Assembly: GCA_018343915.1 (NCBI GenBank)
Contig: JABRWF010000002.1
Location: 4,278,001-4,342,000, forward strand
DNA from: Agroathelia rolfsii
Lineage: Eukaryota; Basidiomycota; Agaricomycetes; Amylocorticiales; Amylocorticiaceae
Length of the DNA: 64,000 nucleotides
Direction: 5' to 3'
Part shown: one piece after another, positions 45,164-56,299 of the stretch
Position numbering within the stretch: position 1 is the first letter of the stretch
Layout: the number at the start of each line of letters is the position of its first letter
Made by a program: the position numbers and the translations under genes
Notes under the pieces: model-generated
What the model saw: the letters and a program-made list of their open reading frames with translations, nothing else
Told to the model about the DNA's origin: nothing
The model's database searches: none

Positions 45164-46096
45164 CTATACACCCTCCAAGAAACCTAGTATAAGTAGCTGC
45201 ATCAACAACCTAAGCTACACTATCCCCCTCTCTATTACAGATAGTGGCCACAAGCACCACCCCAAATACTAGTGACCTCTTAGTAAGAATTAATGCCTAT
45301 AAGGAGCAAATTGTGCAAATGAGAGACTAGCTTACATTGGTGGGTTTTTGAAAGGCTCTGAGGTTAAGGCCAAAACTAAAGAGCCCAAAGAATAAAAAAC
45401 AAAGATCTCTTCTTTTTCTTTAATTTCTTCTTTTTCTATTTCTACTTCTGTATTAGGGGTAAATACCCAACATTTATATATACCTATAGAACTATGTAGA
45501 CATTTATTTGCTATAGACACTCTAGCTATGATCAACTTAGGTACATTATCCATATTTGTAAATAAGTGTTTTATAGAAACAAACAAAATACCAAAAAAAC
45601 CTCTTCCCCAAGTATTTCTTCTATACAACATTGATAACTCTATAAATAAAATTGGTAAAATTACAGAATACATTACGGTCATGCTAATCATAGGAGGCAT
45701 AGAAAGAGAAACCCATATGAGTGTGGTAGACATTGGGAAAGAAGATGTAATCTTGGGGATAGACTGGTTAAGAGTAGAGAATCCCGAGATTAATTGGAAG
45801 AATGCCATAGTAGAACTTAGAAAGGAACAAATCCATGCTACCCTGATAGAAGAACCCCTGGAAATACCCAAAGAATACCAAGCCTACCATCAGGTGTTCT
45901 TTAAGGAAGAGTTAACCTGAATGCCAACACAAAAACCTTGGGATCATAAAATAGTCCTAAAGAAGGGAGTGCATATAGAAAGATCTAGGGTATACCCACT
46001 AGCAATAAAGGAAAGGAATGCCTTAGATGAATATATAAGGGAAAACCTAGCTAAGGGCTATCTACAAAAATTAGAAAGTTCCATAAGCTCCCCCTT
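45164..46096 (+). pseudogene. GypB copy 4: gag end, protease and start of reverse transcriptase
   Basis: Gag tail (NTSDLLVRINAYKEQIVQM) and protease frame 45528-45920 with MINLGTLSIFVNKCF, where DSGAS is lost (D to N, G intact, S to L). VVDIGKEDVILGIDWLRVEN is intact. The linker MPTQKPWDHKIVLKKG and YPLAIKERNALDEYI start the reverse transcriptase, cut by L2 at SSPF. Confidence 0.86.
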
Positions 46097-46958
46097 TGTC
46101 ATGGGTTGATCCCATGATTATTTTGTTCCCCTAATTTTTCTCTATTTTCTACTATTTTTCTTGACTTTTTATCTTTTGATTTGAGTGTATAGGCTTTATT
46201 TCTTTATTTTTGGTTTCTTATTGCATTGTTTATATGGTACTGTACTTCATTTGGGTATACTTCTAAATCTTCTGATGTACATCATTGATTTGCTTCTCCT
46301 ATCTTTGATGCTTCTTTCATCTTTGATTTCCTCCCACACTGTACTTCTGTTCTAACTCCTCTGATTCTTTTTCTTTCCTTACTTCTATTTCCCTTGATGT
46401 GGAGTTAAGAACTATTCTTAGAGTACTTGTAAACAGTATATAGAGGCCTGCCCTTGAGACCTTTGCAATTCAGCTTGACCACCTTTTGCCCTCTGTGTCA
46501 CTCTCACTCACACCTGAAGTTCCTTCCCCCACTCTCTTTCTTGTGTGTTTTACCCCCCCCCCATCATCATCTTTATTGTTATACCTGGACCCCAAGGTTA
46601 AGGGGATATACTGTGACTCCATGCTCTAAGGGAGTATAAAACTGAGTAAAGCTATGCATGTGTTACCAGGATGTGTGAATATGGACTCCTAGGATGAGGG
46701 AGTATAAAGAATTATATCAAAGCTGAAGACAGCATGTCCTACCTGGCAAAGGACTTTAAGAATACCAGTGATTGTATGTTGCATGGAAGCCTCTATAAAA
46801 CAGTGGGAGACCTTGCCTCTAGGTCTTTAAACATGAGTTGCACCTCCCTGCTGGGGGAGCTTAAAGATATCAGTTGTACCCCCCCCCTATTTGCTTCTGG
46901 CCCTTCTAGGCTAGGCATCTTAGGGTTATATTGGTTGAGTCATGAGTATCCCATGACA
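46097..46958 (+). mobile_element. L2 LTR with mismatched flanks
   Basis: 862 bp, full ends. Left flank CCCTT is in the GypB reverse transcriptase and right flank TGCAT is in the GypB RNase H-integrase linker. About 1.3 kb of GypB is therefore missing between its two sides. It carries the L2 open frame (ATG at 46734). Confidence 0.88.
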
Positions 46959-47256
46959 TGCATATAATAATAAAGCACAGATAGTACTTAGCCTACACTT
47001 ATTCTATATCAATATGGGAAGAAGGGGTCATATTACAGTAAAAGGAGAAAAAGGACTTCTGAACCAAATTTGGAAAGCAAACCCAGAACTAGAGGTAGTA
47101 GAAGCCCTTTAAATGCTCAAGGATTTTGGACCGGTGAAACTCCAAAATAGAATTGAAGAGTGGAACCAAGAGAAAGAACTAATTCTCTATAGAGGCAAGG
47201 TTTACATACCAAAAGATACCCAACTATGGGCACAGATTGTGAAGAAATTCCATAAC
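46959..47256 (+). pseudogene. GypB copy 4 linker before integrase
   Basis: Matches the 42.7 kb fragment: INMGRRGHITVKGEKGLLNQ, then LEVVEAL and VKLQNRIEEWNQEKELILY. It is cut at the zinc domain by the next L2. Confidence 0.83.
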
Positions 47257-48250
47257 TGTCATGGGATACTTATAACTCAACTAACATAACCCTAAGATGC
47301 CTAGCCTAGAAAGGCCAGAAGCAAATAGGGGGGGGGTACAACTGATATCTTTAAGCTCCCCTAGCAGGGAGGTGCAACTCATGTTTAAAGACCTAGAGGC
47401 AAGGTCTCCCACTGTTTCATAGAGGCTTCTATGCAATATACAATTACTGGTATTCTTAAAGTCCTTTGCCAGGTAGGATATGCTGTCTTCAGCTTTGACA
47501 TAATTCTTTATACTTCCTCATCCTAGGAGTCCATGTTCACACATCCTAGTAACACATGCATAGCTTTACTTAGTTTTATACTCCCTTAGAGCATGGAGTC
47601 ACAGTATATCCCCTTAACCTTGGGGTCTAGGTGTATTATAATGATAGGAAGAGTGATAAAACACACAAAAGAGAGAGTGGGGATAAGTGTAAGTGAGCAC
47701 TACTAAGGGACAAGGCATAGCACAGCTCATATAGGTTGCTGACTAGTACACTCCTCTTACAAGCTCATATAGGTAGCCACAAGAGAAGAAGCCCAAAGAG
47801 ACTAAGACAGAGTACTAAGCACAGAGCAAAGCACTAAGGCAGACAAGTAATAAGGGCAGAGACAAAGATAAAGACAAAGTAGTCAAGCTCCATTGCAAAG
47901 GCCCTAAGAGCAGGCCTTTATATACTAGTTACAAGTATTCTAAGAATAGTCCTTGACTCCACATCAAGGGAAATAGAAGAAAGGAAAGGAAAAGGATTAA
48001 TAGAGTTAGAATAGAAGTATAGTATGAGAAAAGATCAAAGATGAAAGAAGCATCAATGATTAAAGAAGGAAATCAATAATGTATATCAAAAGATCTAGAA
48101 TCATATCTAAATGTAACATAGTACCATGTAAACAATACAATAAGAAACTAGAAAATAAAGAAGTACATCCTGTATACTCAAATCAAAAGATAAAAACATA
48201 AGAAAAATAGGGAAAAATAAGGAAAAATTAGAGGCATACTGCCAACCCAT
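47257..48250 (-). mobile_element. Variant L2 LTR, about 110 bp longer
   Basis: Starts TGTCATGGGATACTT like L2, then carries extra sequence around 47.65-47.87 kb (CTCATATAGG repeated about 70 bp apart). It ends AGAGGCATACTGCCAACCC instead of the usual L2 start. This may be a distinct L2 subfamily. Confidence 0.72.
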
Positions 48251-49555
48251 AGAAATATATCTGTTTACATAGAAAATATGTTAGCCATCCTACAATAGCA
48301 TGTCTGTCATCTCATAACAATAACATACTAGTAGTAGGGCACCTAGAAAAGCATAAAACCTTAGAACTAGTATTACACAATTATTGGTGGCCTAGCATGA
48401 CACGGTTTATCAATGGATATATAACTATATGCCCCCAATGTATTGCAAATAAGAGTTCTTGACAACCCCCCTCTGGATTACTTTAGCCCTTGCCTGCACC
48501 ACAAGAATCCTAGGAACACATAATAGCAGATATAATTGTAAAGTTACCTCAGTTAGAAGAATTTAACTCTGTTTTGGTGATTGTGAATAAACTCACTAAA
48601 ATATGTCATCTAATCCCAACCATAGAAATGGTGACTGTCATAGGTACACCCAGACTCTCCTGATTTTTCTCTATTTTTCTATATTTTTCTTGTATTTTTA
48701 CAATTTATTCTATATTTTCTACACCTCTTTTATTATTTATTTTCCTAATAAGGCAAGAGATCACATAGTGCTTGGTCACATGACCGGCCATCATAGTTTC
48801 CTTGTACTGGTGCCTATTTAGTAAGCACAGCCTAGACCGTTCTATTGTTAGGCTAAGGATCACTCAGCATGATATAATAAGCACACTATTATGCTTAGTC
48901 ATCCATTTGCACTATTATTAAAAGCTTTCCTTGACATTTCTGAGAGGCTGTGTACAGACCATAGCATAGCCCTTGTTCATATATATAAGGACCCTGTAAT
49001 GCTTCCTAAAGGCCTTAGCTTCAACCTTTTGTCTTTAGGTGAGTAATAGCTTATGTAATAGACACTCTTACTAATAAATTTGCCTTTAGGCTTATTGTCC
49101 TAGCCCATACACCTATTTAGCCCTCCTAGTATACTTAGTCAGCCCCTAGGTTGTATAAGGACCACATAAGCCCTAAGTGTACCCCCCTCCCTCTCTACGC
49201 TATCTCTGGTACCCCTACCTCTTGCTTTAAGTCCCTAATATATAAAGGGCATTTATATGAACTTAAGGGAGATTCTCCCTTTTAAGCTAAAACCTCTATA
49301 TATAACAAAAGTATAGCACTGCATACCATTACTAAGCATCTTATACATGTCATTAGCAAATAGTAGCCCAGTGGAAAGCTTTGTAAGCTTAGAGTATACA
49401 GAGAGACCCATTAGCAGTACAGTGTACACTATGTAGTGTAACGGGTGACGTTACTTTAGTTGGTTGAGATAGTCAAGAGCGCAAGCCTTAATAGTAACTG
49501 CAGTAGAAGTAGCAGGATTATACCTAAAGAATATGTTCAAACTTTATGGAATTCC
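48251..49555 (+). pseudogene. GypB copy 4 integrase, interrupted by L1b
   Basis: Zinc part HLEKHKTLELVLHNYWWPSM with CPQCIANK intact. The core starts DIIVKLPQLEEF and reads CHLIPTIEMVT to the L1b. It resumes at 49494 as VTAVEVAGLYLKNMFKLYGI and is cut by another L1b. Confidence 0.85.
48636..49493 (+). mobile_element. Solo L1b LTR
   Basis: 858 bp, TGTCATAGGTACACC...CAAGCCTTAATA. Flanks are GTGAC and GTAAC, differing by one G-to-A (CpA to TpA on the other strand). Hairpin arms CCTAAAGGC and GTCTTTAGG still pair. Confidence 0.9.
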
Positions 49556-50401
49556 TGTTAAGGCTTATACTCTTGACTACCTCAACAATAGAAGTGATCA
49601 CACCCACTACACCACAAAGCACATGCTGTACTGCTAATAAGTCTCCTAGCATACTCTGAGTCTACAAGACTTTCCACTTGGCTATTATTTGCTAATAACA
49701 CGTTTTCTTTGTTTAGTAGTGGTATGTAATTCTAGACTTCTGTGACGTCTAGAGGCTTATCTTAAAGGGGTAGATCTTTAAGTCATACTTGTCAAGGCTC
49801 ACGCTCTTGACTATCTAAACAACAGAGGTGACCCCTACTCACACCACAAACAGAACAATGTACCACTACTAGGTCCCAAAGGTGTACTCCAAGTCTAGAA
49901 AACTTTCCACCAAAGGCTACTGTTGGCTAATGACTTGTTACTGCTTGCTTAGTAAAGAAGGGAGTGCTAAACACTCTGAGACACTTAGATTCTTTCTTAG
50001 AGGGTAATAACCCTAAGTCACACTTTGCCCTGATTTATTAAGGGACTTGATATAGAGAGGGGGAGGTAGGCAATACAGCCTATTCTATGGCTTGCTTAGG
50101 TCCTTATACAACCCCTAGGCTGACGAGGCACAAAGGGAGGGCAAGGGTGAGAGGGCTAGGACGATGAGCCTGAAGGCAAATGTATTAGTAAATAGTAAAG
50201 AGAGATGTACATACTTATTTACTCACCTGAAGGCAAAAGGTCGAAGCTAAGGCCTTCAGGGAGTGTTACAGGGTCCTTATATAAGTTTCAGGGGTGGTCT
50301 GTGCACTTCTGAATGGTCTGTGCACAGAGACAGAAATAGAAAGGAATGCTAAACATAGTACAAATGGATGACTGAGCATGATAATGCAATCATTGCATCA
50401 T

Positions 50402-51257
50402 TGTCATGGGTACACCCAGACTCTCCTAATTTTTCTTTATTTTCCTGTATTTTTCTTGTATTTTTACGATTTTTCTTGGACTTTCTACACATTATTTATT
50501 CATAATAGACCGCCTAGGACAATTGGTTACAGAGTACTTAGTTATATGACCGGCCATCATTATACCTTTGTACCAGTACCTATTAGTAAACAGAGTCTAG
50601 ACCCTTCTAGTTCATTCCAAGTCTAGACTCTTGATCAATCAGCTGATGATGCAATGATTGCACCATCATGCTCAGTCATCCATTTGTACTATGTTTAGCA
50701 TTCCTTTCTATTTCTGTCTCTGTGCACAGACCATTCAGAAGTGCACAGACCACCCCTGAAACTTATATAAGGACCCTGTAACACTCCCTGAAGGCCTTAG
50801 CTTCGACCTTTTGCCTTCAGGTGAGTAAATAAGCATGTACATCTCTCTTTACTATTTACTAATACATTTGCCTTCAGGCTCATCGTCCTAGCCCTCTCAC
50901 CCTTGCCCTCCCTTTGTGCCTCGTCAGCCTAGGGGTTGTATAAGGACCTAAGCAAGCCATAGAACAGGCTGTATTGCCTGCCTCCCCCTCTCTGTATCAA
51001 GTCCCTTAATAAATCAGGGCAAAGTGTGACTTAGGGTTATTACCCTCTAAGAAAGAATCTAAGCGTCTCAGAGTGTTTAGCACTCCCTTCTTTACTAAGC
51101 AAGCAGTAACAAGTCATTAGCCAACAGTAGCCTTTGGTGGAAAGTCTTCTAGACTTGGAGTACACCTTTGGGACCTAGTAGCGGTACATTGTTCTGTTTG
51201 TGGTGTGAGTAGGGGTCACCTCTGTTGTTTAGATAGTCAAGAGCGTGAGCCTTGACA
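50402..51257 (+). mobile_element. Solo L1a LTR, reference copy
   Basis: 856 bp, TGTCATGGGTACACC...CGTGAGCCTTGACA, duplication ATCAT at 50397-50401 and 51258-51262. It sits head-on inside another L1a of opposite strand, giving long inverted repeats. It is one of the least mutated L1a copies (keeps CGACC, CATCGTCC, AGCGGT). Confidence 0.95.
50764..50877 (+). promoter_or_regulatory. L1 promoter, donor hairpin and leader intron (reference)
   Basis: TATATAA at 50764-50770. A 9-bp stem pairs CCTGAAGGC (50787-50795) with GCCTTCAGG (50813-50821); with one bulge ACTC also pairs with GAGT, so all of AG|GTGAGT is covered. The 57-nt intron 50821-50877 holds TTACTAAT (50856-50863) and ends GCCTTCAG, repeating the donor-side arm. 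The same layout is seen in other L1 copies that retain this region. Confidence 0.68.
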
Positions 51258-52132
51258 ATCATCAGCTGATTGATCAAGAGTCTAGACTTGGAATGAACTA
51301 GAAGGGTCTAGACTCTGTTTACTAATAGGTACTGGTACAAAGATATAATGATGGCTGGTCATATAACTAAGTACTCTGTAACCAATTGTCCTGGGCAGTC
51401 TATTATGAATAAATAATGTGTAGAAAGTCCAAGAAAAATCGTAAAAATACAAGAAAAATACAGGAAAATAAAGAAAAATTAGGAGAGTCTAGGTGTACCC
51501 ATGACAATACTTATGCCCTTGATTTATTAGGGACTTTTGGCAAAAAGAGGAAAGGGGTATAGGAGAAAGGGGAGGTTTGTGCATAAAGTAGAGGGTACTT
51601 ACTTAGTCCTTATACAATCTAGGGGCTGACTAAGCACACTAGGAGGGCAAGAGGAGGTGTGTGTACTAGGATGATGAGCCTAAAGGCAAATTTATTAGTA
51701 AGTGTGTTTATTACATGAGCTACTACTCACCTAAAGGCAAAAGGTCAAAGCTAAGGCCTTCAGGAAGCATTACAGGGTCCTTATATACATGAACAAGGGC
51801 TGTGCTAAGGTCTATGCATAGCTTGTTGGAAATGACAAGGAAAGCTTTAATAATATTGCAAATAGATGACTGAGCATGATGGCATGCTTATTGCATCATA
51901 CTGAGTAATCCTTAGCCTAATAATAGAATGGTCTAGGCTATGCTTACTAAATAGGCACTGGTACAAGGGAACTATGATGGCCAGTCATGTGACCAAGCAC
52001 CATGTGATCCTTTGCCTTGTTGGGCAAATAAATAATAAAAGAGATGTAGAAAATAGAAAATAAATTGTAAAAATACAAGAGAAATAGAGAAAAATAGAGA
52101 AAAATCAGGAGAGTCTGGGTGTATCTATGACA

Positions 52133-52291
52133 GAAAATAAGGTAAAGGAACAGTACCAAATAGACCCTAAAAAGTAAGATCTTAATCCAAGAAGAATTGT
52201 AAGTACAGTAAGCAAAATACTAATCCACAAAATAAAATAAAATAATGAAAAATTAAAGGAAGTGAAAAATTCAAAAGATCAACCCCTAACA
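52133..52291 (-). mobile_element. L4 LTR fragment
   Basis: GAAAATAAGGTAAAGGAAC to CAACCCCTAACA, the first 160 bp of L4 in reverse. Confidence 0.82.
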
Positions 52292-53019
52292 ACTGTACAA
52301 TTACTAAGGAGTATAAGACTTATCATTCCAATTGGTTGCTCATTAGACTTAGTAAGAAAGCGCTGCCTCATGATATTCTTAGACTTTGGCTTACTCACCC
52401 TAGCTGTGCACAGACCCTTAAGGCTATATATGGGCCCTTCAGTTTATATATAAATATATCCCTGTAACCCTTACCTAAACCTTAGCTTTAACCTTCTTGC
52501 CCTCAGGTAAGGGTACCCCCTCTTGTATTTTATATGTCTTACACTAATGTTATTCTCGCCTTTAGGCTTGTACCTGTCCTAGCCCGTATTCACTCTCTTT
52601 TCTTATTAAGTATAAGGCCTATAGAGCATCTTAGTAAGTATACCCATAGTTGCCTATCTATAAAGGGCAAGTATAAGTCTTGAAAGCCCTTAATATACAA
52701 AAAGGCATTTGTATATAAAATAAAATCCACTTTATTGTGGTTGAGACAGAAAAAGACCTTGTAGTTGCTTTATAGACACAGAGGGCTAAGCCACTTCCCT
52801 TGAGTATAAGAAACTTCAAAAGTTATTAGATATAAAGCAAAGGTTATAAGGAAAGCATTCATGCTCAGAGTACCAATTATCTAGCCTAGCATAGTAACTA
52901 AGAAGTGCTCTTATTATAAGAGGAGATTAATAGGAGCATATGGGCAACTAAATAAACCAAATTGTTAATATGTGTAAAAGGGGTCTTACAACCCACCCTT
53001 GTACCTTTAAGAGGGTTTC
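52292..53019 (+). mobile_element. L8, single divergent LTR-like segment
   Basis: No second copy in the window. It shares the L1 layout (TATA, hairpin, donor, branch-like site, acceptor, then TAGCCCGTATTCAC) but little sequence. Ends are not defined; it lies between an L4 end and an L3 start. Confidence 0.6.
52445..52565 (+). promoter_or_regulatory. L8 promoter, donor hairpin and leader intron
   Basis: TATA-rich TATATATAAATATA at about 52445. A 9-bp perfect stem pairs CCCTTACCT (52468-52476) with AGGTAAGGG (52505-52513), and the donor GTAAGG lies wholly inside it. The 59-nt intron 52507-52565 has ACACTAATG as branch-like site and ends GCCTTTAG. Confidence 0.6.
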
Positions 53020-53576
53020 TGTTAAGAGCATACCTGACTCTTGCCACCAAAACTCAACTAATGCCTACAAAAACCCCTCTAAGGTATGAGGTAACCAGTA
53101 ATAGTTGTTTTACTTCTCCTAAGGCTTAGGATGTGAGGGTATACACTTCTCTATGCACTGTCCTTGTTGTCACTCACACTAGAGCTCTTTAATCCCTAGG
53201 CTTTACTCTAAGTCTACTAGACTTTTAAGTAAAGGCTATTATCAAGACACCAGTGTTCTTGTGTATACAAGTTGGTATTGGGGTATCTTAACCTCAACAA
53301 GCACTAGGCAGAGCCTTTGCTTGCTTGAGTATACTAAGCACTATGTGTTTTTGTGTTATTGCAGATGCAAATAGTTACCACAAGGGCTAGACCTATCTTA
53401 TATATGCATACACAGACTGCACTAAGCAAGTCTCTACTACAAGTAGCATGGAGCATGCTTATAACCTCCTAGCATAGAGCAGAGAGGATTTTTAGAGAGG
53501 GGAGGGAGGTAGAGATAGAGACTCTGAAGACAAAGTTATATTATATTAGTTAACTATTTGATATAAAGCACTATTG
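53020..53576 (-). mobile_element. L3 LTR, first 557 bp
   Basis: TGTTAAGAGCATACC to AAAGCACTATTG, where an L1b begins. The missing remainder matches in position the orphan fragment at 19204-19389. Confidence 0.85.
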
Positions 53577-54428
53577 TGTTATGGGTACACCCAGACTCTC
53601 CTAATTTTTCTCTATTTTTTGCTATTTTTCTTGTATTTTTACAATTTATTTTCCATTTTCTATATCTCTTTCATTATTTATTCACCCAACAAGGCAAAGG
53701 ATCACATGGTGCTTGGTCACATGACCAGCCATCATAGTTCCCTTGTACCAGTGCCTAGTTAGTAAGTGCAGTCTAGACTATTCTATTGTTAGACCAAGGA
53801 TTACTTAGCATAATACAATAAGCACGCTATCAGGCTCAGTCATCCATTGGTACTATCATTAAAGCTTTCCTTGTCATTTCCAAGAAGCTGTGCATGAACC
53901 TTAGCACAGCCCTTGTTCATGTATATAAGGACTCTGTAATACTTCCTGAAGGCCTTAGCTTTAACCTTTTGCCTTCAAGTGAGTAGTAGCTTATGTAATA
54001 GTCACGCTTACTAATAAATTTGCCTTCAGGCTCATTGTCTTAGTATATATGCCCCCCCTTGCCCTCCTAGTGTGCTTAGTCAGCCTCTAGGTTGTATAAG
54101 GACTAAGTAAGCTAAGTACTCTCTATATTATGTATGAGCCCCTTCCACACCCCTTTCTCTGTTTTGCTGAAGTCCCTAATAAATCAAGGGCATAAGTGTG
54201 ACTTAAGGGATTATCCTTCTAAGATAAGCCTCTAGATGTCACGGAAGTCTAGAATTACATACTACTACTAAACAGAGAATATATGTCATTAGCAAACGGT
54301 AGCCTAGTAGAAAGCCTTGCAGACTCAGAGTACACTAGGAGACTTATTAGTGGTACAGCATATGCCTTATGGTGTAGTGAGTGTGATTACTTCTGTTGTT
54401 GAGGTAGTCAAGAGTGCAAGCCTTGACA
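53577..54428 (+). mobile_element. L1b LTR with mismatched flanks
   Basis: 852 bp, TGTTATGGGTACACC...GCAAGCCTTGACA. Left flank TATTG and right flank TATAG; the true partner of TATTG is found at 19204-19208. Confidence 0.87.
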
Positions 54429-54560
54429 TATAGGGAATATAACAAACCCTATCTCTACTGACTATAATGAAGATCTCTCATATCTTGAAGAATTAAAAGA
54501 TACAGAGATAGAAGAACAAGAAAACCAATCAAGTCTATATAGAGGAGAAAGTATCTTAGA
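54429..54560 (+). pseudogene. Unassigned acidic coding fragment
   Basis: An open frame reads GNITNPISTDYNEDLSYLEE and IEEQENQSSLYRGESI. The acidic linker style would fit the region between integrase and reverse transcriptase of a copia element, but no diagnostic motif is present. Confidence 0.35.
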
Positions 54561-56279
54561 TGTTATGGGACACTCATAACTCAACCAACATAACCCTAAG
54601 ATGCCTAGCCTAGAAGGGCCAGAAGCAAATAGGGGGGGGGTACAACTGATATCTTTAAGCTCCCCCAGCAGGGAGGTGCAACTCATGTTTAAAGACCTAG
54701 AGGCAAGGTCTCCTACTGTTTCATAGAGGCTTCCATGCAACATACAATTACTGGTATTCTTAAAGTCCTTTGCCAGGTAGGACATGCTGTCTTCAGCTTT
54801 GACATAATTCTTTATACTCCCTCATCCTAGGAGTCCATGTTCACACATCCTGGTGACACATGTATAGCTTTACTCAGTTTTATACTCCCTTAGAGCATGG
54901 AGTCACAGCATATCCCCTTAACCTTGGGGTCCAGGTATAACAATAAAGATGATGATGGGTGTCATGGGTACACCCAGACTCCCCTAATCTTTCTTTATTT
55001 TCCTGTATTTTTTGTATTTTTACGATTTTTCTTGGACTTTCTACACATTATTTATTTATAATAGACAGCCTAGGACAATTGGTTACAGAGTACTTAGTTA
55101 TATGACTGGCCATCATTATACCTTTGTACTAGTACCTATTAGTAAACAGAGTCTAGACCCTTCTAGTTCCTTCCAAGTCTAGACTCTTGATCAATCAGCT
55201 GATGATGCAATGATTGCACTATCATGCTCAGTCATCCATTTGTACTATGTTTAGCATTCCTTTCTATTTCTGTCTCTGTGCACAGACCATTCAGAAGTGC
55301 ACAGACCACCCCTGAAACTTATATAAGGACCCTGTAACACTCCCTGAAGGCCTTAGCTTTGACCTTCTGCCTTCAGGTGAGTAAATAAGTATGTACATCT
55401 TTCTTTACCATTTACTAATATATCTGCCTTCAGGCTCATCATCCTAGCCCTCTCACCCTTGCCCTCCCTTTGTGCCTTGTCAGCTTAAGGGTTGTATAAG
55501 GACCTAAGCAAGCCATAGAACAGGCTATATTGCCTGCCTCCCCCTCTCTATATCAAGTCCCTTAATAAATCAGGGCAAGGTGTGACTTAGGGTTGTTACC
55601 CTCTAAGAAAGAATCTAAGTGTCTCAGAGTGTTTAGCACTCCCTTCTTTACTAAGCAAGTAGTAACAAGTCATTAGCTAACAGTAGCCTTTAGTGGAAAG
55701 TCTTCTAGACTTGGAGTACACCTTTGGGACCTAGTAGCAGTATATTGTTCTGTTTGTGGTGTGAGTAGGGGTCACCTCTGTTGTTTAGATAGTCAAGAGC
55801 ATGAGCCTTGACAATAGGGGGGGTAAAACACACAAGAAAGAGAGTGGGGGAAGGAACTTCAGGTGTGAGTGAGAGTGACACAGAGGGCAAAAGGTAGTCA
55901 AGCTAAATTGCAAAGGTCTCAAGGGCAGGCCTCTATATACTGTTTACAAGTACTCTAAGAATAGTTCTTAACTCTACATCAAGGGAAATAGAAGTAAGGA
56001 AAGAAAAAGAATCAGAGGAGTTAGAACAGAAGTATAGTGTAGGAAGAAATCAAAGATAAAAGAAGCATCAAAGATGGGAGAAGCAAATCAATGATGTACA
56101 TTAGAAGATTTAGAAGTATACCCAAATGAAGTACAGTACCATATAAACAATGCAACAAGAAACCAAAAATAAAGAAATAAAGCCTATGCACTCAAATTAA
56201 AAGATAAAAAGTCAAGAAAAATAGTAGAAAATAGAGAAAAATTAGGGGAGCAAAATAATCATGGGATCAACCCATGATA
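54561..56279 (-). mobile_element. L2 LTR with nested L1a
   Basis: Pieces 54561-54959 and 55819-56279, ending ATCAACCCATGATA. Flanks TTAGA and GTCTG differ. The right flank is the tail of GypB's own L1. The L2 open frame starts at 54785 (minus). Confidence 0.87.
54960..55813 (+). mobile_element. Solo L1a LTR inside L2
   Basis: 854 bp. Flanks ATGGG and ATAGG differ by one TpG-to-TpA change. It inserted next to the L2 G-run. Confidence 0.92.
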
Positions 56280-56299
56280 GTCTGGGTGTCCCTATGACA

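Larger units (their letters stand above)
49790..51506 (-). mobile_element. Solo L1a LTR with nested L1a
   Basis: Pieces 49790-50401 and 51263-51506. Duplication ATACT at 49785-49789 and 51507-51511. It carries the inverted nested copy described next. Confidence 0.93.
49556..52132 (-). mobile_element. L1b LTR with nested L1a pair
   Basis: Own pieces are 49556-49789 and 51512-52132, ending GTGTATCTATGACA. Flanks ATTCC (GypB) and GAAAA (L4) differ, marking a recombination product. Confidence 0.83.

Noticed and set aside
50378..50626. Hydrophobic frame CHGYTQTLLIFLYF... repeated at many places (14418, 48603, 50378, 51947, 53574, 61277)
   Set aside because: It is the U3 start of L1 read in one frame, upstream of the LTR's own TATA box. 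It recurs only because L1 recurs and has no start-codon consistency.
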